21,817 nucleotides of DNA from JBOHCT01 sp050699055 (GTDB lineage Bacteria; Actinomycetota; Actinomycetes; Streptosporangiales; JBOHCT01): the NCBI GenBank assembly GCA_050699055.1, contig JBOHCT010000051.1, forward strand, positions 1 to 21,817. Reading direction: 5' to 3'. Shown here piece after piece: positions 13,785 to 21,817 of the stretch. Numbering within the stretch: the stretch's first letter is position 1; each line of letters starts with the position of its first letter. A model generated the notes under the pieces. That model was not told the origin of the DNA. It ran no database searches and was given only the letters and a program-made list of their open reading frames with translations. The translations under genes and the position numbers were made by a program.

Positions 13785-15208
13785 CGCTCCGCCTCCGTGA
13801 GCCCCCGGACGGCCGCGGCGAAGGCATCACCCCGCGCGGCGTAGCTCGCGAACATGTCGAACGACGCGCCCGAGGGGGCGAGCAGGACGGTGTCGCCCGG
13901 GCGAGCGAGCCGGGCCGCCTCGCGTACGACACAGGCCATGGCACCAGTGTCGGTGGCGGACACCTCGACCACGGGGACATTTGAGGCGTGTCGCGCGAGC
14001 GCCTTCCTGATCTGTTCCCTGTCGACCCCGAGGAGCACCGCGGCCCGCAGCCTCGGCGCCACGTCGCGGACGAGGCCGTCGATGTCGGCGCCCTTGAGCT
14101 GGCCGCCAGCGATCCACACCACCGACGGGTAGGCGGCCAGCGACGCCGCGGCCGCGTGCGGGTTGGTGGCCTTGGAGTCGTCGACATAGCGGACGCCGGC
14201 CGCCGTCGAGACCTCCGCGATGCGATGGGCGCCCGGCTCGAAGGCCTGGAGCCCGTCGCGCACCGCCCCCGCCGCGACACCGTAGGCCCTGGCCAGCGCG
14301 GCGGCGGCGAGGGCGTCGGCGATGTTGTGCGGGCCCCGCGGCCGTACGTCGCGGACCCCGGCCAACCGCACCCGATCGTCCACCCGGCTCTTACCCGTCG
14401 ATGCCGCGAAGGCGCGATCGACGAGAGCGCCGTCCTCGACACCGAGGCAACCCACCTCCGGCCCGCCGAGGGTGAACCCGACCACCTCGGGGAAGCTCGT
14501 GGCGAGCCGGACCGACCAGGGGTCATCGGCGTTGTAGACGTTCGTGGCGTCCGCGTGGTAGATCCGCGCCTTGTCGGCGGCGTAGGCCTCCATCGAGCCG
14601 TGCCAGTCGAGGTGGTCCGGCGCGACGTTGAGAACGACACCGGCCAGCGGGCGTACCGACGGGGACCAGTGCAGCTGGAAGCTCGACAGCTCGACGGCCA
14701 GCACGTCGTACGCCGCCTCGGCGAGGACGGCGTCGACGACGGGGGCGCCGACGTTGCCTGCCGCGACCGTGTGATGCCCCGCGGCCCGGAGGATCGACGC
14801 CAGCATCTCCACTGTGGTCGTCTTGCCGTTCGTTCCCGTCACCGCAAGCCACGGGGCGGCATCCGTGCCCCGGAGCCGCCACGCCAGCTCCACCTCCCCG
14901 ATCACCGGCAGCCCCGCGGTCACCGCCGCGGACAGCAGCGGGGCGGTCGGGCGCCACCCCGGTGAGGTCACGACGCTGTCCGCACCGTCTGGAAGGCTGT
15001 CGCCGTCGCCGAGCCGTACCACCGCCCCGAGGTCCCGCAGCGGGGCGGCGGCGGCGCGCTCCTCGTGGCGGTCGCGGGCGTCGACAACCGTCACCTTGGC
15101 CCCGAGGCGCAGGAGTGCGCGTGCGGCCGCCGCCCCGGAGACGCCGATACCCGCGACGCACACCCGCCGCCCGGCCCATGCGTCCGTCCTCCCGGTCGCC
15201 GGGGTCAC
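13781..15208 (-). CDS. murD: UDP-N-acetylmuramoyl-L-alanine--D-glutamate ligase
   Basis: This 475-aa cytoplasmic Mur ligase adds D-Glu. The start is the GTG at 15208, overlapping the mraY stop (GTGA); longer open frames are antisense or out-of-frame passage through mraY. The N-terminal loop is VAGIGVSGAAAARAL (about 18-32). The P-loop is GTNGKTTT (125-132). VLNVAPDHLDWHGSMEAY, the ligase motif GPHNIADALAA and YVDDSKATNPHA with APSGASFDMF near the end are MurD-specific. It overlaps ftsW by four bases. Confidence 0.98.
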   Translation of the reverse strand: MTPATGRTDAWAGRRVCVAGIGVSGAAAARALLRLGAKVTVVDARDRHEERAAAAPLRDLGAVVRLGDGDSLPDGADSVVTSPGWRPTAPLLSAAVTAGLPVIGEVELAWRLRGTDAAPWLAVTGTNGKTTTVEMLASILRAAGHHTVAAGNVGAPVVDAVLAEAAYDVLAVELSSFQLHWSPSVRPLAGVVLNVAPDHLDWHGSMEAYAADKARIYHADATNVYNADDPWSVRLATSFPEVVGFTLGGPEVGCLGVEDGALVDRAFAASTGKSRVDDRVRLAGVRDVRPRGPHNIADALAAAALARAYGVAAGAVRDGLQAFEPGAHRIAEVSTAAGVRYVDDSKATNPHAAAASLAAYPSVVWIAGGQLKGADIDGLVRDVAPRLRAAVLLGVDREQIRKALARHASNVPVVEVSATDTGAMACVVREAARLARPGDTVLLAPSGASFDMFASYAARGDAFAAAVRGLTEAER

Positions 15209-16263
15209 GCCGCCACCCACTGGGCGTAGAAGACGCCGAGCCCGAAGGCGACAGACAGACCGCAGATGATCCAGAACCGGATCACGATGGTGATCTCGTT
15301 CCATCCGGACAGCTCGAAGTGATGCTGCAGCGGGGCCATCTTGAACACCCGCCTTCCGGTCATACGAAAGTAGCCCACCTGCATGACCACCGAGAGGGCG
15401 ATGACGACGAAGAGCCCGCCGAGCAGCAGCAACAGCAGCTCCGTGCGGGTTGTGATCGCGAGCCCGGCGAGCGCTCCGCCCAGCGCGAGCGAACCGGTGT
15501 CGCCCATGAAGATCCTGGCGGGCGGCGCGTTCCACCACAGGAAGCCGAAGCAGGCACCCATGACGGCCGCGGCGACGACGGCCAGGTCCAGCGGGTCGCG
15601 GACGTTGTAGCAATGGGGAGCGAGGAAGCGCAGCGCGCAGCTGTTGCGCAGCTGCCAGTTGCCGATGATGACGTAGGCGGCGAGGACCATGGTGGCCGAG
15701 CCCGTCGCCAACCCGTCGAGGCCGTCGGTGAGGTTCACGCCGTTGGACGTGCCGGAGACCATGATGTACGCCCAGATGACGAACAGCCACGGCCCGAGCT
15801 GGATCGCGGTGTCCCTGAGGAAGGACACGTTCGTGGACGCCGGCGTGATGCCCTGGGTGTTGGGGAACTGGAGGGCGAGGTAGCCGAAGATGACGGCGAT
15901 CGCCGCCTGCCCGAGCAGCTTGGCACCGCTGCGCAGGCCGAGGCTGCGCTGCTTGTAGATCTTGATGAAGTCGTCGACGAACCCCACGAAGCCGAGCCCG
16001 GTCATCAGGAACAGCACCAGCAGGCCGGACGCTGTGGGGGGCGTGAGGGTCGCGGCGTGCGCGACCGCGTATCCGATCAGGGACGCCAGGATGATCACAG
16101 CGCCGCCCATCGTCGGGGTACCCCGCTTGGTCTGATGGGTCTGCGGGCCGTCCTCCCTGATGAGCTGACCGTATCCGTGGCGGGCGAAGAGGCGGATCGC
16201 CATCGGTGTGCCGAGAAGCGTGAGGATCAGCGCCACGGCCGAGGCCAGGAGGGTGCCTCTCAC
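15205..16263 (-). CDS. mraY: Phospho-N-acetylmuramoyl-pentapeptide transferase
   Basis: This 352-aa integral membrane enzyme transfers phospho-MurNAc-pentapeptide to undecaprenyl phosphate, forming lipid I. The start is the GTG at 16263, overlapping the murF stop (GTGA). Motifs are TKRGTPTMGG (45-54), DDFIK (97-101, catalytic Asp pair), NLTDGLDGLA (177-186), FMGDTGSLALGG (252-263) and QHHFE (313-317). About ten membrane helices are evident. Length is normal for actinobacteria. Confidence 0.98.
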   Translation of the reverse strand: MRGTLLASAVALILTLLGTPMAIRLFARHGYGQLIREDGPQTHQTKRGTPTMGGAVIILASLIGYAVAHAATLTPPTASGLLVLFLMTGLGFVGFVDDFIKIYKQRSLGLRSGAKLLGQAAIAVIFGYLALQFPNTQGITPASTNVSFLRDTAIQLGPWLFVIWAYIMVSGTSNGVNLTDGLDGLATGSATMVLAAYVIIGNWQLRNSCALRFLAPHCYNVRDPLDLAVVAAAVMGACFGFLWWNAPPARIFMGDTGSLALGGALAGLAITTRTELLLLLLGGLFVVIALSVVMQVGYFRMTGRRVFKMAPLQHHFELSGWNEITIVIRFWIICGLSVAFGLGVFYAQWVAA

Positions 16264-17672
16264 GCGTGCACCGCCCCGCCGAGGAGCCCCGCCGCCACCA
16301 GCTCGAGCCCCACCACGCGCGACCCCTTCACGAGAACGATGTCGCCCGCCCGCACCTGCGCGCATACCATCGCCGTCGCGGCCTCGGCGTCAGGCACGCG
16401 GGCTACTCGCTCGGGGCCGGCCCCCGCCTCCCGCGCCCCCTCGGCGATCGCGGCCGCCTCCTCGCCGACCACGACGAGCCGCGAGACCCCGCGTCGTACC
16501 GCCTCGCGACCGACCGCGGCGTGCTCGGCGGCAGCCTCGTCGCCGAGCTCCGCCATCTCACCGAGCACCGCCCACGTCCGGCCGTCGCGGGCCATCGACA
16601 CGAGCGCGTCGAGCGCGGCACGGACCGAGTCCGGGTTGGCGTTGTAGGCGTCGTTGACCACCGTGATGCCGGCGGGAGATCCGCGGACCTCCATGCGCCA
16701 GGGGCTCCGCGCGACGGCGTCGTTCAGGGCGTCGGCCACCTCGCCGACCGTCATGCCGAGAGCGCGGGCGGCGGCGGCGGCCGCCAGCGCGTTGGCGACG
16801 TTATGCCGCCCGTGCAGGCCCAGTCGGACCGGACGGGCCCCCTCCGGCGTCACGAGCGTGAAGCGGGGCCGCGTCATCGCGTCAAGCTCGACGTCGGTCG
16901 CGCGTACGTCTACCTCGCCCGCGGCCTCCCCAGCCAGGCCATAGGTAGATGTACGGGCAGCGGTGCGGACGGCCATCTCGCGGACGAACGGGTCGTCGGC
17001 GTTGAGGATCGCCACCCCGTCGGGCGGGAGCGCCTCGACGAGCTCCCCCTTCGCCTTGGCGATCATCGCGCGGCTGCCGAACTCCCCCATGTGGGCCGTG
17101 CCGACGTTGAGGACGATTCCGAGGGTCGGCGGGGCGATGCGGCACAGGTGGGCGATGTGGCCGACGCCTCTGGCGCTCACCTCGAGTACCAGGTGACGGG
17201 TGGTCGCGTCCGCTCGGAGAACGGTGAGGGGGTGCCCGATCTCGTTGTTGTACGACCCCTCGGGGGCGATCGTGGGGCCACCGCGGCCGAGCACCTGCGC
17301 GAGGAGGTCCTTCGTCGTCGTCTTGCCACTCGATCCGGTGACGGCCGTCACGACCGTCCGCGGCAGGCGGTCGACGACACCCCGAGCCAGCCCAGCGAGT
17401 CCGTCGAGGACGTCGCGCCCCTCCCCCATGACGACCGCGGGGACGCCGACGGGACGCGCCGCGAGCACCGCGACGGCACCGGCGTCGACCGCGCCCCGGG
17501 CGTAGTCGTGGCCGTCGGCCCGCTCGCCGGGCAGCGCGACGAAGAGCCCGCCTGGCCCGACCCGCCGCGAGTCGGTGACCACGGGGCCGAAAACCCGGAC
17601 GCTCGGGTCGGAGACGTCCGCGAGCCGTCCGCCAGCGAGCTCCGCGACCTCAGAAAGGGGAAGCGAGATCAC
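16260..17672 (-). CDS. murF: UDP-N-acetylmuramoyl-tripeptide--D-alanyl-D-alanine ligase
   Basis: This 470-aa cytoplasmic Mur ligase adds D-Ala-D-Ala to the tripeptide. The chosen start is the GTG at 17672, overlapping the murE stop (GTGA); an in-frame start six codons upstream has no support. Substrate-side residues VTDSRRVGPGGLFVAL (32-47) precede the P-loop GSSGKTTT (113-120). YNNEIGHPLTVL (141-152), NVGTAHMGEFGS, GRHNVANALAA and NDAYNANPDSV are typical of MurF. The C-terminal domain is complete. Confidence 0.98.
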   Translation of the reverse strand: MISLPLSEVAELAGGRLADVSDPSVRVFGPVVTDSRRVGPGGLFVALPGERADGHDYARGAVDAGAVAVLAARPVGVPAVVMGEGRDVLDGLAGLARGVVDRLPRTVVTAVTGSSGKTTTKDLLAQVLGRGGPTIAPEGSYNNEIGHPLTVLRADATTRHLVLEVSARGVGHIAHLCRIAPPTLGIVLNVGTAHMGEFGSRAMIAKAKGELVEALPPDGVAILNADDPFVREMAVRTAARTSTYGLAGEAAGEVDVRATDVELDAMTRPRFTLVTPEGARPVRLGLHGRHNVANALAAAAAARALGMTVGEVADALNDAVARSPWRMEVRGSPAGITVVNDAYNANPDSVRAALDALVSMARDGRTWAVLGEMAELGDEAAAEHAAVGREAVRRGVSRLVVVGEEAAAIAEGAREAGAGPERVARVPDAEAATAMVCAQVRAGDIVLVKGSRVVGLELVAAGLLGGAVHA

Positions 17673-19213
17673 GTCGATCCCCCCACACAAGCAGCACGCA
17701 CGGCCTCGCGCAGCATCATGCGATCGTCAAACGGATACACCACACCCCGGATCTCTTGACCGCGTTCGTGCCCCTTGCCCGCGACCACGACCAGGTCACC
17801 TCGGCTCGCCCTGGACACGGCGAGCGCGATCGCGGCCGCGCGGTCAGGCTCGACGACGACATGCCCCCGCCGCTCGGACGGCACGTCGGCGGCCCCGGCG
17901 TACATCGCGGAAAGGATCGCCATGGGATCCTCGGACCGTGGGTTATCGGTGGTGAACACCGCGGTGTCCGCGAGCCGGGCGGCCGCCGCGCCCATCATCG
18001 GACGTTTGCCGCGGTCGCGGTCGCCGCCGCAGCCAAGGACGACGATCAGACGCCCCTCGACGAGCGGACGCAGGGAGCGCAGCACAGCCTCCACGGCCGC
18101 GGGCTTGTGAGAGTAGTCCACGAGGGCGGCGAAGTCCTGGCCGGCCTCGACCCGCTCCATCCTGCCGGGCACCCCGGGCAGCGCGCCCACACCGAGGACC
18201 GCGGCCGGCAGGGAGACTCCGCCCTCCACGAGCGCCACGACGGCCGCGAGGGCGTTGTCGACGTTGAACCGGCCGGGCACCTGAACCGAGGCGTCGGCCT
18301 CGACCCCTCCGGGCCCGACGAGCCGGAACGCACTCCCGTCGACCCCCAGCCGCACATCCAGGGCGCGCCAGTCGGCCCCGTCACGTCCCGCCGCCGAGTA
18401 CGTCGTCGTCGGGACCTGTCGGCGCTCAGCGAGGATCCGTCCGTAGCCGTTGTCCACGTTGACGACGGCCACCTGGGCGTAAGCGGGAGTGAACAGCCGC
18501 GCCTTCGCGGCGAAGTAGTCATCGAGGTCCGCGTGGAAGTCGAGATGGTCCTGGGACAGGTTCGTGAAGACGGCGACGTCGTAGGCGGTCCCGCGCACAC
18601 GGTGGAGCGCGAGCGCGTGGCTGGACACCTCCATGGCGACCGCCGTCACGCCTTCGTCGCGCATCACGGCGAGGACACCCTGCAGGTCCGTCGCCTCGGG
18701 CGTGGTCAGCCCGCTCGGCAGGACGTCGTCACCGATCTTTATCTCCACCGTGCCGAGCAGGCCCGTCCGGTGGCCGGCCGCACGCAGACCGCTGTCCACG
18801 AGATGCGCGGTCGTGGTCTTGCCGCTCGTCCCGGTGACCCCGATGACCAGCATGTCGCGGGTCGGCTGGCCGTAGACCCACGCTGCCGCCTCGCCGAGCC
18901 TTCCTCTCGGGTCGTCGACGACGAAGACGGGGACGGCGACCTGGCCCATGCGGCCGCGGCCCGCGGGGTCCGTCAGCACCGCGACCGCGCCTGCGTCGAC
19001 CGCCTCGGCGGCGAAGTCCGCACCATGGACGCGGTTCCCCGGCAGCGCGGCGTACAGGTCACCCTTGCTCACCGCCCGGGAGTCGTGGGTCATGCCTGTC
19101 ACGGTGCCGTGGGCCCACCCGGCCGGGTCGACCGCGTGGGCAACGCCGAGTAGAGCCGCCAGGCCGGACAGAGGCCGGGGGACGGCCGCGCGGGGGCGTA
19201 TCACGGGAGACAC
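17669..19213 (-). CDS. murE: UDP-MurNAc-L-alanyl-D-glutamate--2,6-diaminopimelate ligase
   Basis: This 514-aa cytoplasmic Mur ligase adds the third residue of the stem peptide. MTHDSRAVSKGDLYAALPG (41-59) binds the UMAG substrate. The P-loop is GTSGKTTT (128-135). LTTPEATDL, EVSSHAL and TNLSQDHLDFH follow. DNPR at 423-426 (TTDNPRSEDP) is the meso-diaminopimelate specificity motif, so the wall is predicted to contain meso-DAP. The start is the GTG at 19213, 27 nt after ftsI. No good ribosome-binding site is seen, and a GTG three codons in (19204) is an alternative. Confidence 0.97.
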   Translation of the reverse strand: MSPVIRPRAAVPRPLSGLAALLGVAHAVDPAGWAHGTVTGMTHDSRAVSKGDLYAALPGNRVHGADFAAEAVDAGAVAVLTDPAGRGRMGQVAVPVFVVDDPRGRLGEAAAWVYGQPTRDMLVIGVTGTSGKTTTAHLVDSGLRAAGHRTGLLGTVEIKIGDDVLPSGLTTPEATDLQGVLAVMRDEGVTAVAMEVSSHALALHRVRGTAYDVAVFTNLSQDHLDFHADLDDYFAAKARLFTPAYAQVAVVNVDNGYGRILAERRQVPTTTYSAAGRDGADWRALDVRLGVDGSAFRLVGPGGVEADASVQVPGRFNVDNALAAVVALVEGGVSLPAAVLGVGALPGVPGRMERVEAGQDFAALVDYSHKPAAVEAVLRSLRPLVEGRLIVVLGCGGDRDRGKRPMMGAAAARLADTAVFTTDNPRSEDPMAILSAMYAGAADVPSERRGHVVVEPDRAAAIALAVSRASRGDLVVVAGKGHERGQEIRGVVYPFDDRMMLREAVRAACVGGST

Positions 19214-19240
19214 GGCGAGAGCGTACCGGTAGGGATCGGC

Positions 19241-21133
19241 TTACTTGGCGAACAGCGGGAGCTTTGGGGGCTTGCCGCCTGTGGGTGGAACGCCGAGACT
19301 TTGCAGGGCGAAGGACATCACGTCCTGGAAGACGGGCGCCGCCACCTGGCCACCATAGTGACCCCGGATGGGATCTTGGAGCACAACCTCGACAAGAAGC
19401 CGTGGGTCTTTGGCGGGGGCGAAGCCGACGAACGACGCGGTGTAACCGCGGTAGCAACCGCAGTCCGGGTCCACCCTGTCGGCCGTACCGGTCTTCCCGG
19501 CCACCAGGTAGCCGGGGATCTCCGCGGCCGGAGCCGTACCCTCGTCCGTCGTCACCTCCTCGAGCATCGCGGTCAGCTGGTTGGCGGTCTTCGCGCTCAC
19601 CACACGGTGGTCCCCGGGTGGCGGATGCGGCACAAAGTCCTCGCCGCCGCCCGCTTCCGCTTCGTCGGACGTGCCCGCGACAAGCGTCGGGTCGACGCGC
19701 ACACCGTCGTTGGCGATGGTCGCGTAGACGCTCGCCATCTGCGTCGCGGTGACGGACACGCCTTGGCCGAAGGGGACCGTGTAGCGTCGCGTGGCGTGCC
19801 AGTCCTTGAGCGGGGGCAGCAGGCCGCCGCTCTCTCCAGGAAAACGAATGGCAGTCTCCCGTCCGAATCCGAAGGAACGCAGGTAGCGGTACAGGCCATG
19901 AACGCCTACCTTCTCCGACACCAGGATCGTCCCTATGTTGCTGGACTTCGCCAGCACACCCGCCAGTGTCAGGTGCCACACCCCATGTGACTCCGCGTCA
20001 TGGAACGCCTCGCCGCCGCGATACAGGATCGGCGGCACGGTGATGGGGCTCCGTGGGGTGAGACGGGTGTCCTCGAGGGCGGCCGCCATCGTGATGACCT
20101 TGTTCGTGCTGCCGGGCTCGTAGACGTCCTGGAGGGGCGGGTTCCCTCTGACCGAGTCCGGGTAGTCCTCGGGGTGGTTCGGGTTGTACGTCGGGGCCGC
20201 GGCCATGGCGAGGACCTTGCCGGTCTTCGGGTCCATCACGATGGCGGTGCCACTCTCCGCGCGGGTCGCGCGGACCTGGCGCGCGATCGCGCGCTGTGCC
20301 TTCCACTGGATGTCGCGGTCGATCGTGAGCCGAACGTCGCGACCGGGCTCGGGCTTCCTGAGCTCGTGCTCGCTCATGGGGATGCGCTGGCCGTGCGCGC
20401 CGATCTGGACGGTCTCCTTGCCGTCGCGCCCCGACAGGACGCCGTCGAGGCCGTGCTCGAGGCCGGCGAGACCGTGCCCGTCACGGCCCACGAAGCCGAG
20501 CAGGTTGGCGGCGAGCTTGCCGTTCGGGTACACCCGTTTGCTGTCCGGTTGCGCGCCGATCCCCGGCAGGTCGAGCGAAAGGACGCGGCGGGCGAGCTTC
20601 GGGGACACCTGTCGTTTGAGTACCACGTAACGGCCCGGGGTACGCAGTTGCTCTTCGATCTGTTTCGCGGGGATATCCAGGAGCGGCCCGAGCTTTTCCG
20701 CCGTCGCCTGCCCGTCGTCGACGAGTGTGGGGTCGGCGTAGATATCGCGCGCGTCGACAGTCGTGGCGAGCGTATGCCCATGCGCGCCCGTAACGTCTCC
20801 CCGCGGCGCGGGCAGGGCGATCGTGCGCAGCCGCTGCTGCTTCGCCTGGGTCGCGTACGCGGCGGCGTCCACAGTCTGCAACTGCACCAGCCGCCCGCAG
20901 AAGATCGTGAGGACGCAGCCGAAGAGCAGCAGAGCGACGCGCAGCCTGCGTATCGGGCTGGACAGTCGCATGACCCTGCGACGGACCGGGGGGCGTGGGC
21001 GGCGGGGCGGCACGCGCCCACGGCGCTGGCCCCGGGGTGCCGGGGTCCTGGCGGTCGGGTGCGGCCGCCGACGGCTCGCCGCATCTTCACGTCGTGGGGG
21101 GCGCGACGACCCTCCGCGGCGCGGTGGACTCAC
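19241..21133 (-). CDS. ftsI: Septal transpeptidase FtsI (class B PBP3)
   Basis: This 630-aa bitopic D,D-transpeptidase crosslinks septal peptidoglycan together with FtsW. The start is the GTG at 21133, overlapping the upstream ftsL stop (GTGA). A Pro/Arg-rich cytoplasmic tail (1-62) precedes one membrane helix (about 64-84). The PBP dimerisation domain spans about 105-265. The transpeptidase domain has the active-site STNK (342-345, nucleophile Ser342), SSN (397-399) and KTGT (547-550). A Cys-x-Cys pair (558-560) lies just after KTGT. An ATG at codon 55, close to the membrane helix, is an alternative start if the tail is not made. Confidence 0.97.
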   Translation of the reverse strand: MSPPRRGGSSRPPRREDAASRRRPHPTARTPAPRGQRRGRVPPRRPRPPVRRRVMRLSSPIRRLRVALLLFGCVLTIFCGRLVQLQTVDAAAYATQAKQQRLRTIALPAPRGDVTGAHGHTLATTVDARDIYADPTLVDDGQATAEKLGPLLDIPAKQIEEQLRTPGRYVVLKRQVSPKLARRVLSLDLPGIGAQPDSKRVYPNGKLAANLLGFVGRDGHGLAGLEHGLDGVLSGRDGKETVQIGAHGQRIPMSEHELRKPEPGRDVRLTIDRDIQWKAQRAIARQVRATRAESGTAIVMDPKTGKVLAMAAAPTYNPNHPEDYPDSVRGNPPLQDVYEPGSTNKVITMAAALEDTRLTPRSPITVPPILYRGGEAFHDAESHGVWHLTLAGVLAKSSNIGTILVSEKVGVHGLYRYLRSFGFGRETAIRFPGESGGLLPPLKDWHATRRYTVPFGQGVSVTATQMASVYATIANDGVRVDPTLVAGTSDEAEAGGGEDFVPHPPPGDHRVVSAKTANQLTAMLEEVTTDEGTAPAAEIPGYLVAGKTGTADRVDPDCGCYRGYTASFVGFAPAKDPRLLVEVVLQDPIRGHYGGQVAAPVFQDVMSFALQSLGVPPTGGKPPKLPLFAK

Positions 21134-21817
21134 CGATGGCCCTCGCTGTGCCGAGAGCCGTCTCCGTGAGACGTGTCTCGGCTCGCGCCGTCATGGTGAG
21201 CGGGGTGGCCGTGCTCTGCCGCGGCACCGTGACCCGTCCCGCCTGGGTGGCGGTGCCGTTCCTGCGCGCCCCGGGGGTGGTCGGAGCGATGACGCGGGCC
21301 CTCTTCTGGCCTGTCCGCGTGCTCCCGAGCGGCGGCGCCGGGGTGCGGCGACGGATTCCGCGGAGCGGTGCCCGGGACCGGATGACCGTAGACCCTCCCC
21401 GTCGCTGTGTCGACGAAGCCTGCCCTGCCGACAGGAACCATCCCGACGGCGCGTGCGCGCCGCGCGAGAGCGGCTGGGGACTCCCCCCGTGCCACGTCCT
21501 GCTCGAGCGCCTGCTCCCGATGCGTCAGCACCGCGTTGCGCTGCTGCATCGCGTCCAACGCGAACGAGCCCTGCGCGAGGACCGTGTTCAGCAGCAGGAG
21601 CGTGACGAGGCCCCCGCCCAAGAGACCGAGGATGAGCAGCACGAACGGCATTCGGGCAGGGCGCCGGACGCCGCCGCGCGGCGTGGACCCGGCGGTACTG
21701 CGGGTGGGCGGCGCCGACCTGCGAGGAGGCTGTTCGCGTACAGGGGGAGCTGTCTTCTTGGGGGGAGCTGTCTTCTTGGGGGGAGCTGTCTTCTTGGGGG
21801 GAGCTGCCCTCCTCGAC
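21130..21817 (-). CDS. ftsL: FtsL-like septum formation protein (5' end outside window)
   Basis: This small bitopic divisome protein is related to Streptomyces FtsL. The frame is open to the window edge and no in-frame ATG or GTG occurs in the first 55 codons, so I treat the 5' end as truncated. The ATG at 21651 would begin directly at the membrane helix. Visible parts are a cytoplasmic tail with three APPKKT repeats, an Arg/Pro-rich stretch, one membrane helix (MPFVLLILGLLGGGLVTLLLL) and the coiled-coil FALDAMQQRNAVLTHREQALEQDVA. ARRARAVGMVP is the family signature. An unusual His-rich tail of about 75 residues (14 His) follows. The +1 frame in this tail is also open, to a TGA at 21087, with slightly higher GC at third positions, so a frameshift in the tail is possible. 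It overlaps ftsI by four bases. Confidence 0.88.
   Translation of the reverse strand, partial: SRRAAPPKKTAPPKKTAPPKKTAPPVREQPPRRSAPPTRSTAGSTPRGGVRRPARMPFVLLILGLLGGGLVTLLLLNTVLAQGSFALDAMQQRNAVLTHREQALEQDVARGESPAALARRARAVGMVPVGRAGFVDTATGRVYGHPVPGTAPRNPSPHPGAAAREHADRPEEGPRHRSDHPRGAQERHRHPGGTGHGAAAEHGHPAHHDGASRDTSHGDGSRHSEGHR
21748..21801 (-). repeat. Three perfect 18-bp tandem repeats in ftsL
   Basis: The plus-strand unit AGCTGTCTTCTTGGGGGG occurs three times without mismatch (21748-21765, 21766-21783, 21784-21801). Partial units flank both sides. Eighteen bases keep the frame, and each unit encodes one APPKKT hexapeptide in the FtsL cytoplasmic tail. Such arrays often differ in copy number between strains. 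Confidence 0.95.

Noticed and set aside
12574..14640. Minus-strand open frame of about 690 codons across murD and ftsW
   Set aside because: Out-of-frame passage through both genes, rich in Arg/Thr/Pro, with none of the motifs.
14962..16647. Plus-strand open frame of about 560 codons opposite mraY and the ends of murD and murF
   Set aside because: Low-complexity Arg/Glu/Gly-rich translation antisense to well-identified genes.
17756..19153. Plus-strand open frame opposite murE
   Set aside because: Antisense shadow of murE without a domain or ribosome-binding site.
1..21817. CRISPR array, tRNA/rRNA genes, insertion sequences, prophage or defence genes
   Set aside because: None seen. The only tandem arrays are coding repeats inside ftsL and divIVA, and every large region is explained by core genes.

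Overview
The window is a high-GC chromosomal segment from an actinomycete (Actinomycetota). It carries most of a division and cell wall (dcw) cluster, nearly all on the minus strand, so the biological order runs right to left. The assignment rests on high GC, many GTG starts, SepF and DivIVA (Wag31-type) downstream of ftsZ, no ftsA, an actinobacterial-type FtsL, and a MurE with the DNPR motif of meso-diaminopimelate-adding enzymes. A Streptosporangiales- or Streptomyces-like organism is plausible, but the species cannot be fixed from the sequence alone.

Right part (about 21817 down to 9128, minus strand): ftsL (5' end outside the window), ftsI, murE, murF, mraY, murD, ftsW, murG, murC, ftsQ. 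Together these make lipid I and lipid II (MurE, MurF, MurD, MurC, MraY, MurG), polymerise and crosslink it at the septum (FtsW, FtsI) and connect the divisome (FtsL, FtsQ). Most genes overlap by four bases (GTGA or ATGA), a pattern of translational coupling. The exception is ftsW/murG. There an imperfect 10-nt tandem duplication sits on the expected GTGA overlap and leaves murG with no in-frame ATG, GTG or TTG ahead of its N-terminal glycine-rich loop.

Middle (9127 to 7449): an M19-family (membrane/renal dipeptidase-like) gene lies on the plus strand between ftsQ and ftsZ. It is convergent to ftsQ, with a nested inverted repeat between the two, and divergent from ftsZ. It therefore separates ftsZ from read-through of the mur operon. 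The ftsZ upstream region holds a good promoter candidate and a leader hairpin.

Left-middle (7448 to 1875, minus strand): ftsZ, pgeF, yggS, sepF, yggT, divIVA, then a two-helix membrane protein with two Ada-like metal-binding modules. Candidate promoters and operators sit in front of sepF and divIVA.

Left end (1688 to 1, minus strand): a polar amino-acid ABC transporter, with a lipoprotein binding protein followed by a permease cut by the window edge.

No tRNA, rRNA, CRISPR array, insertion sequence or phage gene was seen. The most notable points are the murG start anomaly, the dipeptidase between ftsQ and ftsZ, the tandem metal-binding-module protein beside divIVA, and the repeat-bearing and His-rich tails of FtsL.
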